Source of the DNA: Watersipora subatra
Lineage: Eukaryota; Bryozoa; Gymnolaemata; Cheilostomatida; Watersiporidae
Assembly: GCF_963576615.1 (NCBI RefSeq)
Contig: NC_088716.1
Location: 62,980,728 to 63,044,727, forward strand
DNA: 64,000 nucleotides
Direction: 5' to 3'
Part shown: one piece after another, positions 26,601 through 41,600 of the stretch
How positions within the stretch are numbered: position 1 is the first letter of the stretch
Layout: every line of letters begins with the position of its first letter
Notes under the pieces: model-generated
What the model was told of the DNA's origin: nothing
Database searches by the model: none
The model's input: only the letters and a program-made list of their open reading frames with translations
Made by a program: the position numbers and the translations under genes

Positions 26601-29600
26601 AGCACTGCGCAGTGAGTCTATTCTTTCATTCTAGTTGAGCAGATAACTCTTCTAAGTTACCACCTTGAATTTGTCTAGCTCGCTTCATAGCCTGTCAAAT
26701 GTTGGTGTCTTATCTTCTTGTGGTACCTTGCCGTCTCTTTCGCAATCTCTTGCTTCCATTCTGCAGAAGTTTTACTCTACGATGAGCGAGATTAAATTAG
26801 AGGTGGAGTACGTGATAAAGACCGGTAGACAGCTGGTCGAAAAAAAGCAGGTCGACTTTCCTAGACGAGTCAACCAGTCACTCGACGCCCTCAAGAGTCT
26901 CTACAATAGACTCGGCTCCAAGATATCTCAAGCCAGGAAGGACCTCGACAAGGCTTATAAGGTATGTTTATGTGTAGATCACAGTCTAACTATTTGCTCA
27001 TTTCATCTTACTATCTGATAGATACTGTATGTACCGCTGTGTCTGTCTTGCTCGCTGTGAACTCTGGTTGTTCCTGTCAATGTGGGTCAGTACCCCTGGA
27101 CAATTTGTCCAACAATAGGACATTTTTCAAACTTTTATTAAATATGTCTAAATGTACTCATAACTTAAAGATGTTTGGTAAAACGCTGATAAAAAGTCCA
27201 GCGACACACAGGAAATGACACAAAATAGAAAAAAAGTATTTCACACTTCAGGATAAAACCGTAAAAATTCCTACGGTTTTAAAATTTTTTAGATGTTCAC
27301 AGTAGCATCATATTCATTGAGCACACGTTCATCATTACTTTATGACTCAAAATATTCTGAAAAGTTATAATTGGTATCATATATTTCTTCATAGGCATCA
27401 CAATCATCCATGACATACCAACAAATGAGTCATATCAATTTTTTTCGCCATATCATTCCAGTAAAATTTCTATTATAACGAAGGAAGTAGATAAAGATTT
27501 AGAAAACTGTTAAAAATTTAAATAAAATGTTCGGTTTAATGCCCTTTGCAAGAAGTAATTTGATTGATGTTCACTGTTACTTAGAAACAGTATTTGTAAA
27601 CAGAGCCATGTGGATGCCGGTATTCCGGTCGTTAGGGCTTCTGACACACCCTACGCAGTGCCGAATTACTGGCCGTCAGGGTTAAAAGGGTTAAGCTCAT
27701 GTCTAATGCTAATATCACCATTTCAAGTACATTATTTTAATCATATATTTTGCAAATATATTTATAGTTACACGTCTGGGTTGCTTAGCTGACATGGTAT
27801 ACGTGTGACGCACAAGCACCTGTTGTACAATGTAGATATCAAAGGTGATCAGTAAACATACGCAAAGAGTGAGGGAATTGGTGGAGGAGGCAGAGAATAG
27901 GCTTGGCAGTGACATCCTCAATCTGGAAGATGAATCTGCATGGATCAAGGTCAGGGCTAACTCCTCGTGTTATAAACTTTATCAAGTCCTCGAGAAATTG
28001 TGATCTATTGATGCTCTATTTTTAAACTCAGATGATGGAAAGTGAGTTTGAGAAGGTACACCCGAGTCTGGCGGCCATTGTCTCCCTCTACGATCAGTTT
28101 GAGCAGTTTGCTGAAGATTCAGCTCTAGATGAGGCAAAGGAAAGTTATGAGGAGCTGAAGGAAAGGTGGCAGTCAGCAATTCAGTCTCTCGCTGCCAGGA
28201 GTCGTACCATTGCGGTCAGTAAATTCAGTCAAAGACCCTCCAAGACATTCCTTTCTTTCAATCCTTCGCGTCTGGTAAAATATCTGGTGTTTCCGTTTGT
28301 TTACAGGCTCAAAAATCGAATGCAGACGCCGATTTTGACATGTTTGCTGCCAAAGCTACAGCTGTGCTCTCTCAACTCAAAGCATTGAAGAAGTCGGTAG
28401 TAGAGAACAACCCTGGGGTATGTACTTTCATCTCTAGTTTCAGTTCTGGACTCGTGCTCAGTAAATGTGTCTTCATTAGCATAACTCTGTTCTAGAGATT
28501 ATTCAGTGCGAGTAGGGCTTTTATAGGATTTGTATGTCTCATCATGGGAATGGCAACGCTCACAAATATAAGGTTATAGGGTTATTATCTACCATCTCTC
28601 GAAGGTTCATCCAGTTTGCTACTCTAAGTAACAGCTTACTTCTCATCAAACTCTCTGACAAAGTCACAGCTCTTAACATCCCTCAGGTTTTTTCCTGCTA
28701 TCGTATTCTCGAGGCTATAAGATGTACCGAATTATAAGGTGCAGCATCAACTAATACCTCAATTTCTGTTATTGTCTACATATGAAGCGCTTTGAATTAT
28801 AACACGTAAAAAATGGAACACATGCTATGTCAGAAAATGAAGTTCATTCGAACTAATTGACAATAACTCTCAGTGATGTTTAATTATAGGCAAATAAGAT
28901 GCCAAATCTTTGTTCAGTTTAAGCACAAAAATACCAAATATGCTAAACTCACTTTTTTGAACAGCTTTTTCACGTTTAACACAAGAATACAAAACTGTGG
29001 TACCGTTATAACACACAAAAACAAGTAAAGTCGCCTTTTCAGTTCATTTTCAGTTCATTCCTCATCCACATATCCTTCAAACTTCATCTTTAGCATCCGC
29101 GTTAAACAGACGATTTTGATGTGAAAAAGGCTTGGATCTTTGTTGTCATCATCAGGTTAGGTCTCGCCGCTGTCACCGGCCTGTTTACTGATCATTCCAG
29201 CCTTCGTTAACCACTGGTATGAGTCTCTAGTGTTGTTGACTCATACCTTTGCCCAGGCATTCATGATACATTGGCAGATATGGGCATAACTTACCCGGCT
29301 TGCCGCATAAAAAGTAAAAACGGTTTGAGGTTAAAAAACTGAACAAAAGGTCACATACAAAGTGCACTGGATTATAAAGAGTTGTTAATTTTTGTGAAAG
29401 TTTTATTTATTTATGTGCATCTCAAAGCCCCAAAAATATGGTAATACTTGGTTTAGCTTCCTCTGGCCTCTTATGTAGACCTGTTTGTTACAGTTGTTCT
29501 ACGACTTGGTATCTGATTTCACTCATTATCTCCCTTAGAGCAGCGCTTGCTGACTTGTAGATCCTTCCCTTAGAGCAGCACTTGCTGACTTTTAGAGCAG

Positions 29601-32600
29601 CGTATGTTAACCCCTAGCAACCTTAGCGTAGTATTCTACTCACTTCCCTTTTCATGCCATATACATGTGTAAGCTAATGTATGTAATAATATTTAACAAT
29701 GTCGATACTTCTTGACCATCTGAACTCTACAAGTCGGTAATGAAAGCAGACGACTCCAACAGCTCACAATTATAGTATACTATCAGATATATAAAGTTTG
29801 TCACCTAATTCCATAAGGCTCATGAACATAGATACTGTTTAGCATGTACGTCTTTGGTTAGCAATAAAAGTCAGCTCGTAGGTCAGATAGAGAACGGCAG
29901 AAAATGTCATGTAAGATGGCTAAGTTTAGACATTTCTTTTTTGAACAGTTCAAGTTTTATTTGGATACAGCAATGATGAAATCAGACACTTCAGCCAAAC
30001 GATAGAGATTATAATTTAACTGATGAAACTCACATAATCAAAATATTTTCATAAACGAGTCCCATTTATAAAATAATTTTGTATAAATAGTTTTTATAAA
30101 TAAGAAGCAATTACATGACAGTCTGTCATGTAATTGCTTTCAGAGTATGATTGCTTATTCTCTATGTTTACATAGTACAAACCATTAGCTTCCTTGCCCG
30201 TTCCTTTTCATAGCAACTCTAAGCTATCTAGATGGTAATAATCAATGCACTCCATCGTGTTATGTTTTTTGCACTCACGGTTTCTCCCTAAAGGAACATA
30301 GTACGGACTTGTCTATCTCTTTTAAATGAAAGCACAACTCTAAACAAAAATTACTATAATTTGGCTTTTTAATGTAATTCCACTGACAATATGGATCATG
30401 TGATGAAGCCGTGTTTGTTTTAAATTAACTGACAGCGTATAGAGGGGAAATTTCGTTCAACTATTTTAATCACTAGTGCTCAAACGCTTATCATTTGTTC
30501 AGCTATTGGAAACAGTCATCACTGATAGCAACTGAGATTGTCTCCCAATTAGTTAAAATAAACTTGTATAATACGTGTCAAGTATTATGTAATAAATTTT
30601 GACCACAACTTGTGACAGTTCAAGTTGATTCTTTTCTCTAGCTCTTCAATGAATAATCAATAATTAATAATGAATAGTAACTGTATAGAAGTCAGCGATG
30701 TAAGCAGTATACTGATGATAACTATAGTTTCTTCCTACTACACTTTTAATTTATTCAAGGTCCTATTCCTGTTTGATTTATGATGCAGTTGTAGTGCAAA
30801 AGGTAAACATACAAACACTATAGTGGCTTCGATGGTAGCACAAATCCATACCGTGGTTTTAAATCATTCTGTGACACACTATTTCATTTTCAGACATGGC
30901 AACTAGATTATTTGTGAAAAACTATAAAACTTAAAACAATTAGATTATCTATATAATTATATAAATCTAATTGTTTGTTTGTCATGACCAGTTATAGCGA
31001 TAAAATATGCACACTCGCAGCATTTGGTAGCATTAAGAACGAAAAACAATTCTCACCCTGGAATTGAACTCAGAAACATAGGTTTTGCACACAAGCGGGC
31101 TAACCGCTACGCCACGCGACCACTTTGCCATACTATGGTATTATTGCAGACATGTTTATTACATTTGCCAATCTTTAATAGCGCGCCAGACTGCCGGTGT
31201 GCTAAAAGAAAAATCCGCATCCAGATTTCCCCAAATGCTATAAATATTCAGTATATATACACTTAATTGAACTTATAGCACACAGAAATAAACAAACACC
31301 TTCATTTAAAAGTTAGAATAGCAAATGTTGAATATGTTGATTGAAAATAAATTTTATTTGCAAAAGTTTTGCATTACCCGTTCAAAGCCGGGCATTCATC
31401 TAGCCTCATAAGCATAAAGATATTGAAACTGTCCAACAGGCGTTTGAATTTTATATTTCCGTTTGGCTGGTGTCGCAAACAACCCGATGAAGTGCTCAAA
31501 AACGCAATATAATTGAGTAAACCTCAAAGTTTAATTAAGTCAGCAAGTAGATATGCAGTCAGTACGATAGAGTGCTGTCTTCGCTTATAGTCACGTACTT
31601 GTGTCAGCGTGTCAGCACTATTCAAGGCAAGTAGTTTTCATGGGGACTATAACTTGTTCAGTTGTCCTTCACTCTTTGTATTTACCTTTACAGATCTTAG
31701 GCTACTGTGTTTGTTATTTTTACTCGCTGTTCATCTCTCAGGCTATTGTTTGTGTTTGTTATTCCTACCCGCTCATCCGGAAGTAGCATTATGCTGCTTA
31801 TGAAGCAATCTTGGCTCTAATAAATACAATTACTAACTCAACTTCATTTCTACCTTTTAAGTCGTTGATCTTTTGTTTTGTTCATATACATGTATGTAAG
31901 CAAGAGAACGCGTGTAGTTCAACTGTAGCTAAGGGCTTGACACATATTTGATACTCAAGTGCTCGGTGAGTGTCTCATTTTGATTTAGCTCACTGCTACT
32001 GCATTTCCTAGCTGCATTTCCTAGCTGCAAGTTGGAGTAGATGAATACCCGCCGCATAATCATCTTGAATTGAGATTGCCAGGCTATCGTTTTTGTGTGC
32101 TATCTAGTGCCAAGATACTTTCAATTTTACTTTGCAAGTTTAATTAAGGATGACAATTATTAGTGTGTATTTGTGCAGGCATTCTATCTTATATACATTT
32201 CTACGTGTATGTCTTTCTGAAACACTCCTCTAAGAGTTAAATTAACCAGCCGTTACGGCTCGCTGCTTCTCAGCTTGAGATTGCTCCTCCGTTTTAGGAG
32301 TAGTTGTTGCAGTGGAAAGTTTCGAATCAAGCATAAAAATAGGCAGCATATGGATGGGCAATAAATAAGATAGGCAGCGTATCGAAGGACGGCGTAAGCA
32401 TATCTAGCAGTCAGAATTTTTGAGTCACGCTTTTCCTGCGCAGCTGCCACACTCAATTTTAACAATTGAATTATTGTTTTATCTAGTTTCATCTTGCTAA
32501 TCTATCGCCAGCCAGCAGGCAGCGTGTCGGGCTAGCATGAGAAAGCAGCATTTCTAAGCATTGTAAAGGCATGGATTAGCTAGTTGTTTCAAAAGGCAGC

Positions 32601-35600
32601 AATGAGTTATTGACCGTCTTGCATAGCGCTCGTCTGAGGTACTTGAAAGAGAAAAGTTACTCAGGTATCACCCTAGGATTACGTTCATTCGTGTGGCAGC
32701 AGTCTGCGTAAGGATATTACACGATGTGGTCTAGCGTTGACCAGCTCGACAGCCTCATGGAGGTAGGACATTGTTGGTGAGGTTGTCTATTACCTTCTCA
32801 TTCAGCTGGTATCTGAGGCTAAGTATGCTGTGTGAAAACCTGATTAGGAGCATGGTTTCGCTCGGACTCATCTCTCAGAGGGCAGGCAAGGTGATGCCTT
32901 TAAAACATTTTAAAGATTCTCTGAATTAGTTTATTAGGACCAGTAGTTGTTTGAGTCTGCATCGAGCTGTTGTAGGTCTGTACTCAGATAGATTATTCCT
33001 GGTTTCTCACCAGTACCGAGGGCTCATCAGACCCACATCTCTAACGTCTGGCGGTGAGACTGACCTTATTTTTACGACATGCAGACCAAGGCTGTAACAT
33101 GGAATAAATCATATCAACTTCTTCTCGTCAATTCAACTTTTTGAACAGACTTTTTTGGGAAATTTCAGTCTGTCCACAGGAACAAGTCTAACCTATTGAC
33201 AAGTGCCTATTCTTACCAGTTCATAGGATCATGTTAGCCTTGTCACGAATACCTGTTAACATCTGTCCACATGAATTTATCAAGCCCTAATCACATGAAC
33301 TGGTCTAAACCATTTCACAAGAACCTGTCAAGGCCTGTCTATGGTAGCTTTCAATAATTTATTTAAAAACATTGTCAGTTTTGCTACATACCATTGATCA
33401 TCGCTATAACGTGTTGTCAATAAATGCTATATGTCTCATCAGAGGTTGCCCCAGCTTTGCACATTGGAATAGTAGGTCGTTGCGGTCTAAATACTGTTTA
33501 TAGACCACAATATAATGTGTCTATGTCTAGCAATAAACAAGTCTATGATCGTGTAGCAAGTATAGGTTCTAAAAGAACATCATAATTATGACCTTATGTG
33601 AATATCTTATGACCTTATGTGAACATCATATGACCTTATGTGAATATCTTATAACTTTATGTGAACATCACATGACCTTATGCGAACATCATATGACTTT
33701 ATGTGAATATCTAAATCTACTATATGTAGTGCAAGTATTCTAGTTTCTATATGTTGTCACCGTAGAAGCTGGAGGCAGAGCTGGTCAATTTGCGAGAAGA
33801 GATGACAACTCTAGCAGACACTGCATCTAACATTACATCTGGAGGAGACCACGAGTATAAGAAAAAAGTCAGTTCTGTGATGGACACATTGCAATCTAGC
33901 TATACGGAGCTTACAAACATCACTCAGGTCAGCAAGCCTTTTCATAGAACATTCTCACATTTCCATTGTGGTTGAAATGCAAATTTTAAGCAAAATCATT
34001 TTGTTAGGTGTTAATAATGCACACAACTCTATGTGCAGAAATGATTTCTCTATTGTGTATCTGTATAATTGATGTTGCCACGAAACCCTGGCTAGCTGGG
34101 GTGAAAATTTGGTGCAATCATGTTCAGAGAGGGTGCAGGTTTAGCAAGGTATACGAGGTGAGTTCTTCATCTACTACCTCTCATCAAACTTGTAAGTGAG
34201 TCTGATCACAGCACCACAAGTTTTTACTTTCTTATCTTTAGTCGGATACTGAGGCTATTGTGATACCCGAGATTACTGAGCCATTGCAGCACCATGCCAT
34301 AAGTAATGCAGCCATTAGTTCTGAGGCTACGAGTATCTTGGGGCAGCTGAAGTCTAATCTCACAGAGAGCATGAACAACTATGAACTGGCCTCTTTGTTC
34401 AGCCAGTGCGAAGCGCGGCAGTCGCAACTCTCAGATGAAGATAAGACAGAGTTTCTGGCCTTGTTGGTGAGTTGGGAGGGCCAAACATGCTTCCAAGTTT
34501 AATTCGTATCTACCATTGTACTGGCTAGTAGGTATCCATGACCCTATTAAACTTGCAATAATATAAAATATCAAGGTCTAGAAGCCAGAGGAGCTACAAT
34601 TGAGGTCTTGGAGTCTGCTATAAAGACCTTATGGATGGGAGTCAGTTTTTCTGATGTTTTACACTCCTTTTTTCTTTTCTGAGTCTCCCATGTAATTCTA
34701 TATTCTACTAGTGCTATACCACCATTTGTATAGTAAATAGCAGGTCAACCAAAATCCAATAGCAATTGATCATGTTCAATTAATATCTTCGTGTTTGTTG
34801 TCTGTCGCGTGTTCAGCTATAGCGATTAAAATACACACGGCAAACTGTTTCGCACTGAAATAGAACTCGGAAACACCACATTTGTCATCAGGCACGCTGA
34901 CCACTACACTACACAGTCACCTTGTCATCTTTCAGAATAGTTGTTTGGTTACTACTAGCACTCTTGAAAATCATGATTGCGTGAGATCATGACGCGTAAT
35001 GATTATATATATTACAATTATATGAAGTCGTGGCAAGCTGGCTTGTGGTAGTGCGCCTGGCATCACATCCGTGCCAAGTGTATGAGTTTGATTCCTGTGA
35101 GCTGCAATCTTTTTTCTTAGCGCCCAGAAGAATGGACGAACGCAGCTCTTACTATAGTAAAGATTTAGCTAGCTTAAGTTACTAGTATAAGTTACTAGCT
35201 GATGTTATTAGCTTAAGTTACTAGTATAAGTTACTAGCTTGAATTACTAGCTTAAGTTGCTAGCTTAAGTTACTAGCATAAGTTACTCAAATTCATTGGG
35301 TAAAGAAACTTAGCCAATAGCAACTACATTACCTGACACTGTTTATAAGCTGTTATAAATCTTGAGTGAATGTGTAGCATAAGAAGTAAGAAATGTTTTT
35401 AACAAATCTGTTTTAGCTATACCTCGAGCTTTCAAATACTTAAATTATCTATTGGCTGGACACACACAGAAATAAACATACGCCTTCATTTTAAAGTTAG
35501 CATGGTAAATGTTGTATATGCTGATTAAAAATCAAGTTTCTGTGCAAAAGATTTTTTATTGCTCGTGCAACGCCGGGCATACAGCTAGTAGTAACAATAA

Positions 35601-38600
35601 AGTAACAATAAAAACCTATTTCTATTGATTACATTTTCTTAAATCTTAAATTCTGAAATCTTTCTTAAATTAGCTCTGCCTTATCACGTAGTTTTTTGTA
35701 TATCTACATAATTTTATATTTTTATTTTATTGTGTAGTTGTCATAGGTTTTCAGCTGCGCAACAAATTAAACAAACAAAGCCGTAATTTTTTAGAACATT
35801 TGATTCATTACTCGACAGCTTTAGCACATCAAGTTCAAAATCTATTTGAAAATCGCAAGAATATTTTTATATTCTTCCATATAAAAATATTTTTATCTGT
35901 GATGATAAGGCAACTGTTTTAAATTTTATATAAAAGCAGTTTAAACACTTTTTACTATTTTTTAAAATATTTTGACTGTAAGAGGCGCATTAGCAAATTT
36001 CAGTATTACATTATAAGAGTTCAACTGGAAAATATTTGTAACAAGTACTTTTGTTTTTGCTAAGGAATCTTTGAACGCACTGCTGAAAGTCATATATAGA
36101 ATGTGGCGCAGCATCTTAAGACATTTTCAACTTTCTTATGCGTATCCTGGGTAGTCGAGTGTGATGGAATAGAGTATAAGTAGAGAATAGAAAGAATAGA
36201 GTATGAAATATGCATTCTGTTGGTTGTACATGTATTCATTAAGTTGGAGTTATCTGATCGACACAGTAATTACCCTACCGATAATCTGTAATATAAAAGC
36301 ATTTTTATAATAAGATAAGCATTACGTTACCATAGCCTAATAACATTAAAATGTTTATAAAGATTTCGGGCTACAGTTTCTGATGATGTAGCGGGAACCT
36401 CGCTATCGCTCATCTACTGTTAATAGACCTGGTTTACTCAGTGATTGTGTACCATAGTATACCCCAACAAAGGCAAAAATTACCGTATTTCTCCTTAAAT
36501 AGCGAGGGGTGTGTAATTAGCATCTAAAAACATTATATGCACCTCACTCACTCGTCTTCCTCTACACGCAGGAAATTTAAAAGCACTTATGCAATTACGT
36601 AGTACATCGAAACACTGTCTGATGTGTTACTTATCTTACATATCATTGCTTTTGATGATAGTGATTGAAAAAACCTCCAAGAAACCAACATTTGGAAAGT
36701 AGGAGTATAGCCATAAAAATTTTGTACCGCGGATAGCAGGTCGTTTGCCATTGCTGTAACAATACATGAGACTCCAATCACGAGTCCCTCGCTTGTTATG
36801 AAGGCTTGGTCCTTCTGTATTTAGTTACTCCAAACATTCATTCAGTTAGTAGTACTTACAGTAGTTACTAAACAGATATCCTGTATTTTCTAGATGTTAT
36901 TTTGTTTGTTACATTTAATTATCTTACAAGTTATATTCTTACATTGCATTCTAAGAGGTAATCACTCGTATGATCGAACAGGTTGAGAATCTCTTGATCC
37001 AAATCAGAAGCGAATGCCTATAAATATATTATAGTTCTAATTGCATTTAGTTTAATGTTTCGTCTGTAGATCTTCAAGCATAGTTTTCCATTCACCATTT
37101 TCAGACTATTATCCGATCTATCAGGATCAATGTAACAACATCCTAAACATAGTATACTAATTTACAGTATGTGAGAGACAGCGTGACCTAATAAGGTTGT
37201 TTGAATGCTTTGGATGATTTTAAGTAAGTCAAGCCAGAGTCCAATACTGTTATTCCTTGCGGGAACCAGAAAAAATCTATTTTAAAATATTTTAATATTT
37301 CTTTACCATATAGCATTGTCCACACACGTCACATGTCGTTGAGGGTGGTTTGACTAAAGCTTTACTATACAAATCATAGACCAAGTCTCTATATGCATAC
37401 CCCGGGTCTTGTAATGGAGAAAAATGCGTTGGCCCCTACTCATGCTACGACACTTACATCATGTAGGTGCTCATGCTATCCTAATGCTTATCGTGTAGAT
37501 AATATTTTAGAGCTAGTGGATATCCCAAACTTCACACGATTACGATATCATCAATTTAAGGCAAGATACTTAGATGTTGATGGCCATTGAAGTCTGTAAA
37601 GTCTTTTTATGAGATGAAAAAATTGTAATATTACAATTTTTTCATCTCATAAAAATCTAATATTTTTAAAAAAACTGGCCGTGATAGTATTAAAATATGT
37701 GACATAGTTTACGAACGCTTGCAGGTAAATTTAAACTGTGTACGATGATATTGACAGTATAAACACATACCTGGCACACAAAGAGAGAAATCTGATGACA
37801 GTTCTTTCCTGTTTTTGTAGCGGTATGTGGGACTGATATGCTATCAGCTATGGTAGTAGTAATAAATTCACACCGTTCTGGGATTCCATGTCAGGTGATA
37901 TCATTCAAGCAGTGACTCACTATGACAGTTGTTCACTTGCATGTTAACAATATTATTAAAATATTTATAAATACATTTAAAAAAATTGATTCTGTTAAAA
38001 AGGCACTTTCTAAACACTGTCGTTGATCAATTTTTTAGGTCATATAGGGGTACATGTATGCAGTCCGAGTACTGTCTGAATATGCATTTTTATAGAGCAG
38101 ATACTGTCGATCATCAAGAGCTGATAACAACCAAACGCCCTTCTATCCTGATAAGACAGCGATGCTGAGGGCAGCTGTTGCCAGTTTCAAATCGTTGTAA
38201 ATAATTGAAGACACGTATTTGTCTGACCACTCCGCAGTAGTCTATAGTCTTATTCCTGTTTAACAACTAATATTATGTGAGCTGTCTACCTCAGCCTTCA
38301 TCTTAACCTTCGGGCAGGCTTCGTTGAATCTTACTCTAGCAAGAGTTTGCGATGAGAAGCGGGCAGGTATTTGAGAGTGAATAGCGGGTGTGAGAAGCAC
38401 TTGAGAGTCTCATTGCCTTATAGAGGGTCGCATAACTCTATATTGTTGTGGGCTTATCACCGCACTCGAGTGGACGTAGTGCGCTCAGTGTGCTCAGTGT
38501 GCTCGCTCTCGTAATACAGGGCACTAGCTGGGTGCTGACTTTCGCTGCTCAGCGCTAGCCACGCTTAAAGCAACTCACCTAGACAGCGATTTGGGTATGT

Positions 38601-41600
38601 ATTGCTAATACCTTAACAGAAAAAAGTGGTGACAGTCGTTTGGGGATGCTGCAGTCTTAGCATGCGCTCGTCTTTTTTTCGCAAGGCTGTATCATGCTTT
38701 TCACATATTTGGCTATCGTTGTATTGCCTTTATGAATACACCGATAGCCTTCTATTCCTTCATAAAAGGCTCAGCTTGAGAGTCTCATTCTTCTGTCTGT
38801 CATAAACCTCAGAAGTTGCCACAACTTAGCATGAAAAAAGCATCCAGTTTCATTCATCCGAGCACCTATTACACTCACCGAAGTGTGTATGTTTGCAGCC
38901 ATATTGGAATATGATATTTGAATGATGAATTTATAAATTAGCAAAAGTATTTCATGGTTAATAGAACTGCGCAGACTTGTTAATAAGATGGAACACAACG
39001 GTGATAATCTATGCGCATCATGATTAGAAGGGAATTTCCTTTATATATGTACAGCAATTACCTGTCATATATTTCTCCAGCAGATGTGTGAAAGTGATGA
39101 ATAGCCAGATTGCAGATTAATCTCATCATTAGTGAAGATCTACATCCAATCGAATCTGTTTATTATGCAATAATAGCGGTCAGTTTGCCTAGCAATGTTT
39201 GTCCTCTCTGATAAGTATGAGATAGTAATTCAATTACTTGACCGAGAATAGGTTTTGTCGGCCTTTGTCAAAGTAACACTTAACGGATTATTGTATGGGT
39301 ACGGTCGTGTTGGGGCGTATCCCATTTCCCACATTCCGGTGAATGGAGAAACGTCTCATTAGTGTTCTGCTGCGTTCTACTTTTCTCACCCTAGAATGAA
39401 ACGTGCTTCTTCCCATAGCGCTAGGTGAGGTGCAGGGCTTGAAATCCATTGACATCTAATAGCAAATTAATAAGACCGTACTGAAAGTTATAACAGCAAA
39501 CAAGACCTATCATGGTCAGCTATAAATGTAGGTCGATTTATAGTCAATAAAAAGCTTGCTTTAAAATTCTGTAAAGAAGACCCAATAGCCTTATTTCATG
39601 TTGAATAACTCATGAGATAATTTGTTGAGCTACTTGAAGGTTTATTATAAAAGCATTGCATTATATTTGTTAGTCTGGTTACTTTTACCGGCTCCCAGTA
39701 ACTAAATAGGTACCATACATCTCAGAGAAATCATGCAATTGTAATTTCTACCGCTAGCAGACAAACATCAGCCGTGATTGTTCACTTAAACCACTTGTTG
39801 TTCCGAACCCCACAATTTTAAGTTTGCCAAGATGGCTAGTACCAACCTAACATTTGTATAATCAAAAACAATTTTTATGCAATTTTGCTTTCTGTAAATG
39901 AGAGAAAGAAGTGAAGAGGTCTGAGGAATGTTTGTGTCGGAACCTCTAGAGCGGTCTACGCCAGTTTATTAGGAGCAGAGCGCCGATGTGCAAATATCTT
40001 ATCTCTTTAATGAACAAACTGGTGGTTCTTGTGAATGCACTTGTTTGATATCTATGTAGAATATGTTTATGATGCTAGGTAGCTGGTGCGGCTAGGTAGC
40101 TGGTGCGGCTAGGTAGCTGGTGCGGCTAGGTAGCTGGTGCGGCTAGGTAGCTGGTGCGGCTAGGTAGCTGGTGCGGCTAGGTAGCTGGTGCGGCTTGGTA
40201 GCTGGTGCGGCTAGGTAGCTGGTGCGGCTAGGTAGCTGGTGCGGCTAGGTAGCTGGTGCGGGCTAGGTAGCTGGTGCGGCGTGACGTTCAGGCAAATATT
40301 CTCTGGGAGGCTAAATGTTTAAATTAAAACGCCAACATTTTTTGTGAGGCATGATTATGCTTGCGGGGCCTTTTTACCGCTTCCTTATGTGACTCTTGGT
40401 AAGATCTCCTTTCCTTAACTCTTTTACTATCGCTCTAAATTCGCTATTTTGACCAAATTAATTCGAAAGGATTTTCGAAACATTGATATGCCGCTAGTAT
40501 TTATGCAATATTTCAAGAATCACTGCAGACGTTGTTTTACTGTAAAATGTATTTTCTGGAGAACAAAATTCTCTACAAGATAAGTATAAAATTGTTTACC
40601 GAATCCCACTCTCGCAAAATTTCTGATGCTTCCTTTCCAGTGAAAGAACGCGATGAGTTTCTTATTGCCATGACGATAGCGAGCTGGTTTTCCCATTTTG
40701 AAAAATAGAAATGGAATTGCTTAGCAAAAATATTTTCGATTTGTTGCACGTGATTGGCAACAAGGTTGTTTAGCTGGAGAAAAATTTGATTGGTCTAGCT
40801 AATGTATAGGCCTTGTAATGAAAAGAAAAGTTAAACCCTATTGATAAGCCAATACATCGGCTTACGGTAGCTTAAGGGTTAAATATGAAACTTAACTGCT
40901 ACAGTAACTTATGGTTCGTAGTAAAAATACTATAATATCAAAACCTTCTCTATATTGCACTATGTTATTCCATTCTATGCATCGACCTTGTCCTATCCCA
41001 GACCATCCCTATGTTTCCTCTCCATTCAACTTACATAAAATTATGCTGTTTTTGACTCATTTCTATCTATGTTCCTTGTTGTATGAGTAACGATGACAGT
41101 CATGAATGAGGAGTCACACTAGTCGTATCCATGGTAACACGGCTGGCTGGCATGGTATCATCTACTAGTTATGTTTATTCTCCAGGCCAAATGGAACTGT
41201 GAGAGGGACGCGACAGTCGAGCACTGGCAGAAGTACGAGCTGAACTGGACCCTGATGTCTATGAGACTTACCGAGCTCGAGAACAAGTTAACCATGGCAC
41301 AGACACAACCAGACCTCCTCTCTGTAAGTTATCCATAGGCTTAGACCTTATCTTTACAATGTAGCTCGTGTCTACAGTATCATCAATTATTATTTTTAAT
41401 TATCAAGGTATGTCGCTATAGTTACAAGTGTCAGCCCAGAACTCTTTAGATATTTTATTTTACTTTTAACATTTCTTTGAACAAAATTTTTGGGTTGCGT
41501 GAATTTTGGTTTTTGTAGAATTCAACCATGTGTTTAGCACCAATTCAGCTGTCAATGTGAGTCAGCATCACATGGGTAAAGTATTTTGAAGATAACTTGG

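Noticed and set aside
31052-31128. tRNA gene on the minus strand
   Set aside because: Good box A and box B resemblance but poor acceptor pairing, and the segment recurs within a repeat family.
35027-35110. Second tRNA gene
   Set aside because: Box-like sequences are present but the arms do not pair into a full cloverleaf; more likely a SINE-type remnant.
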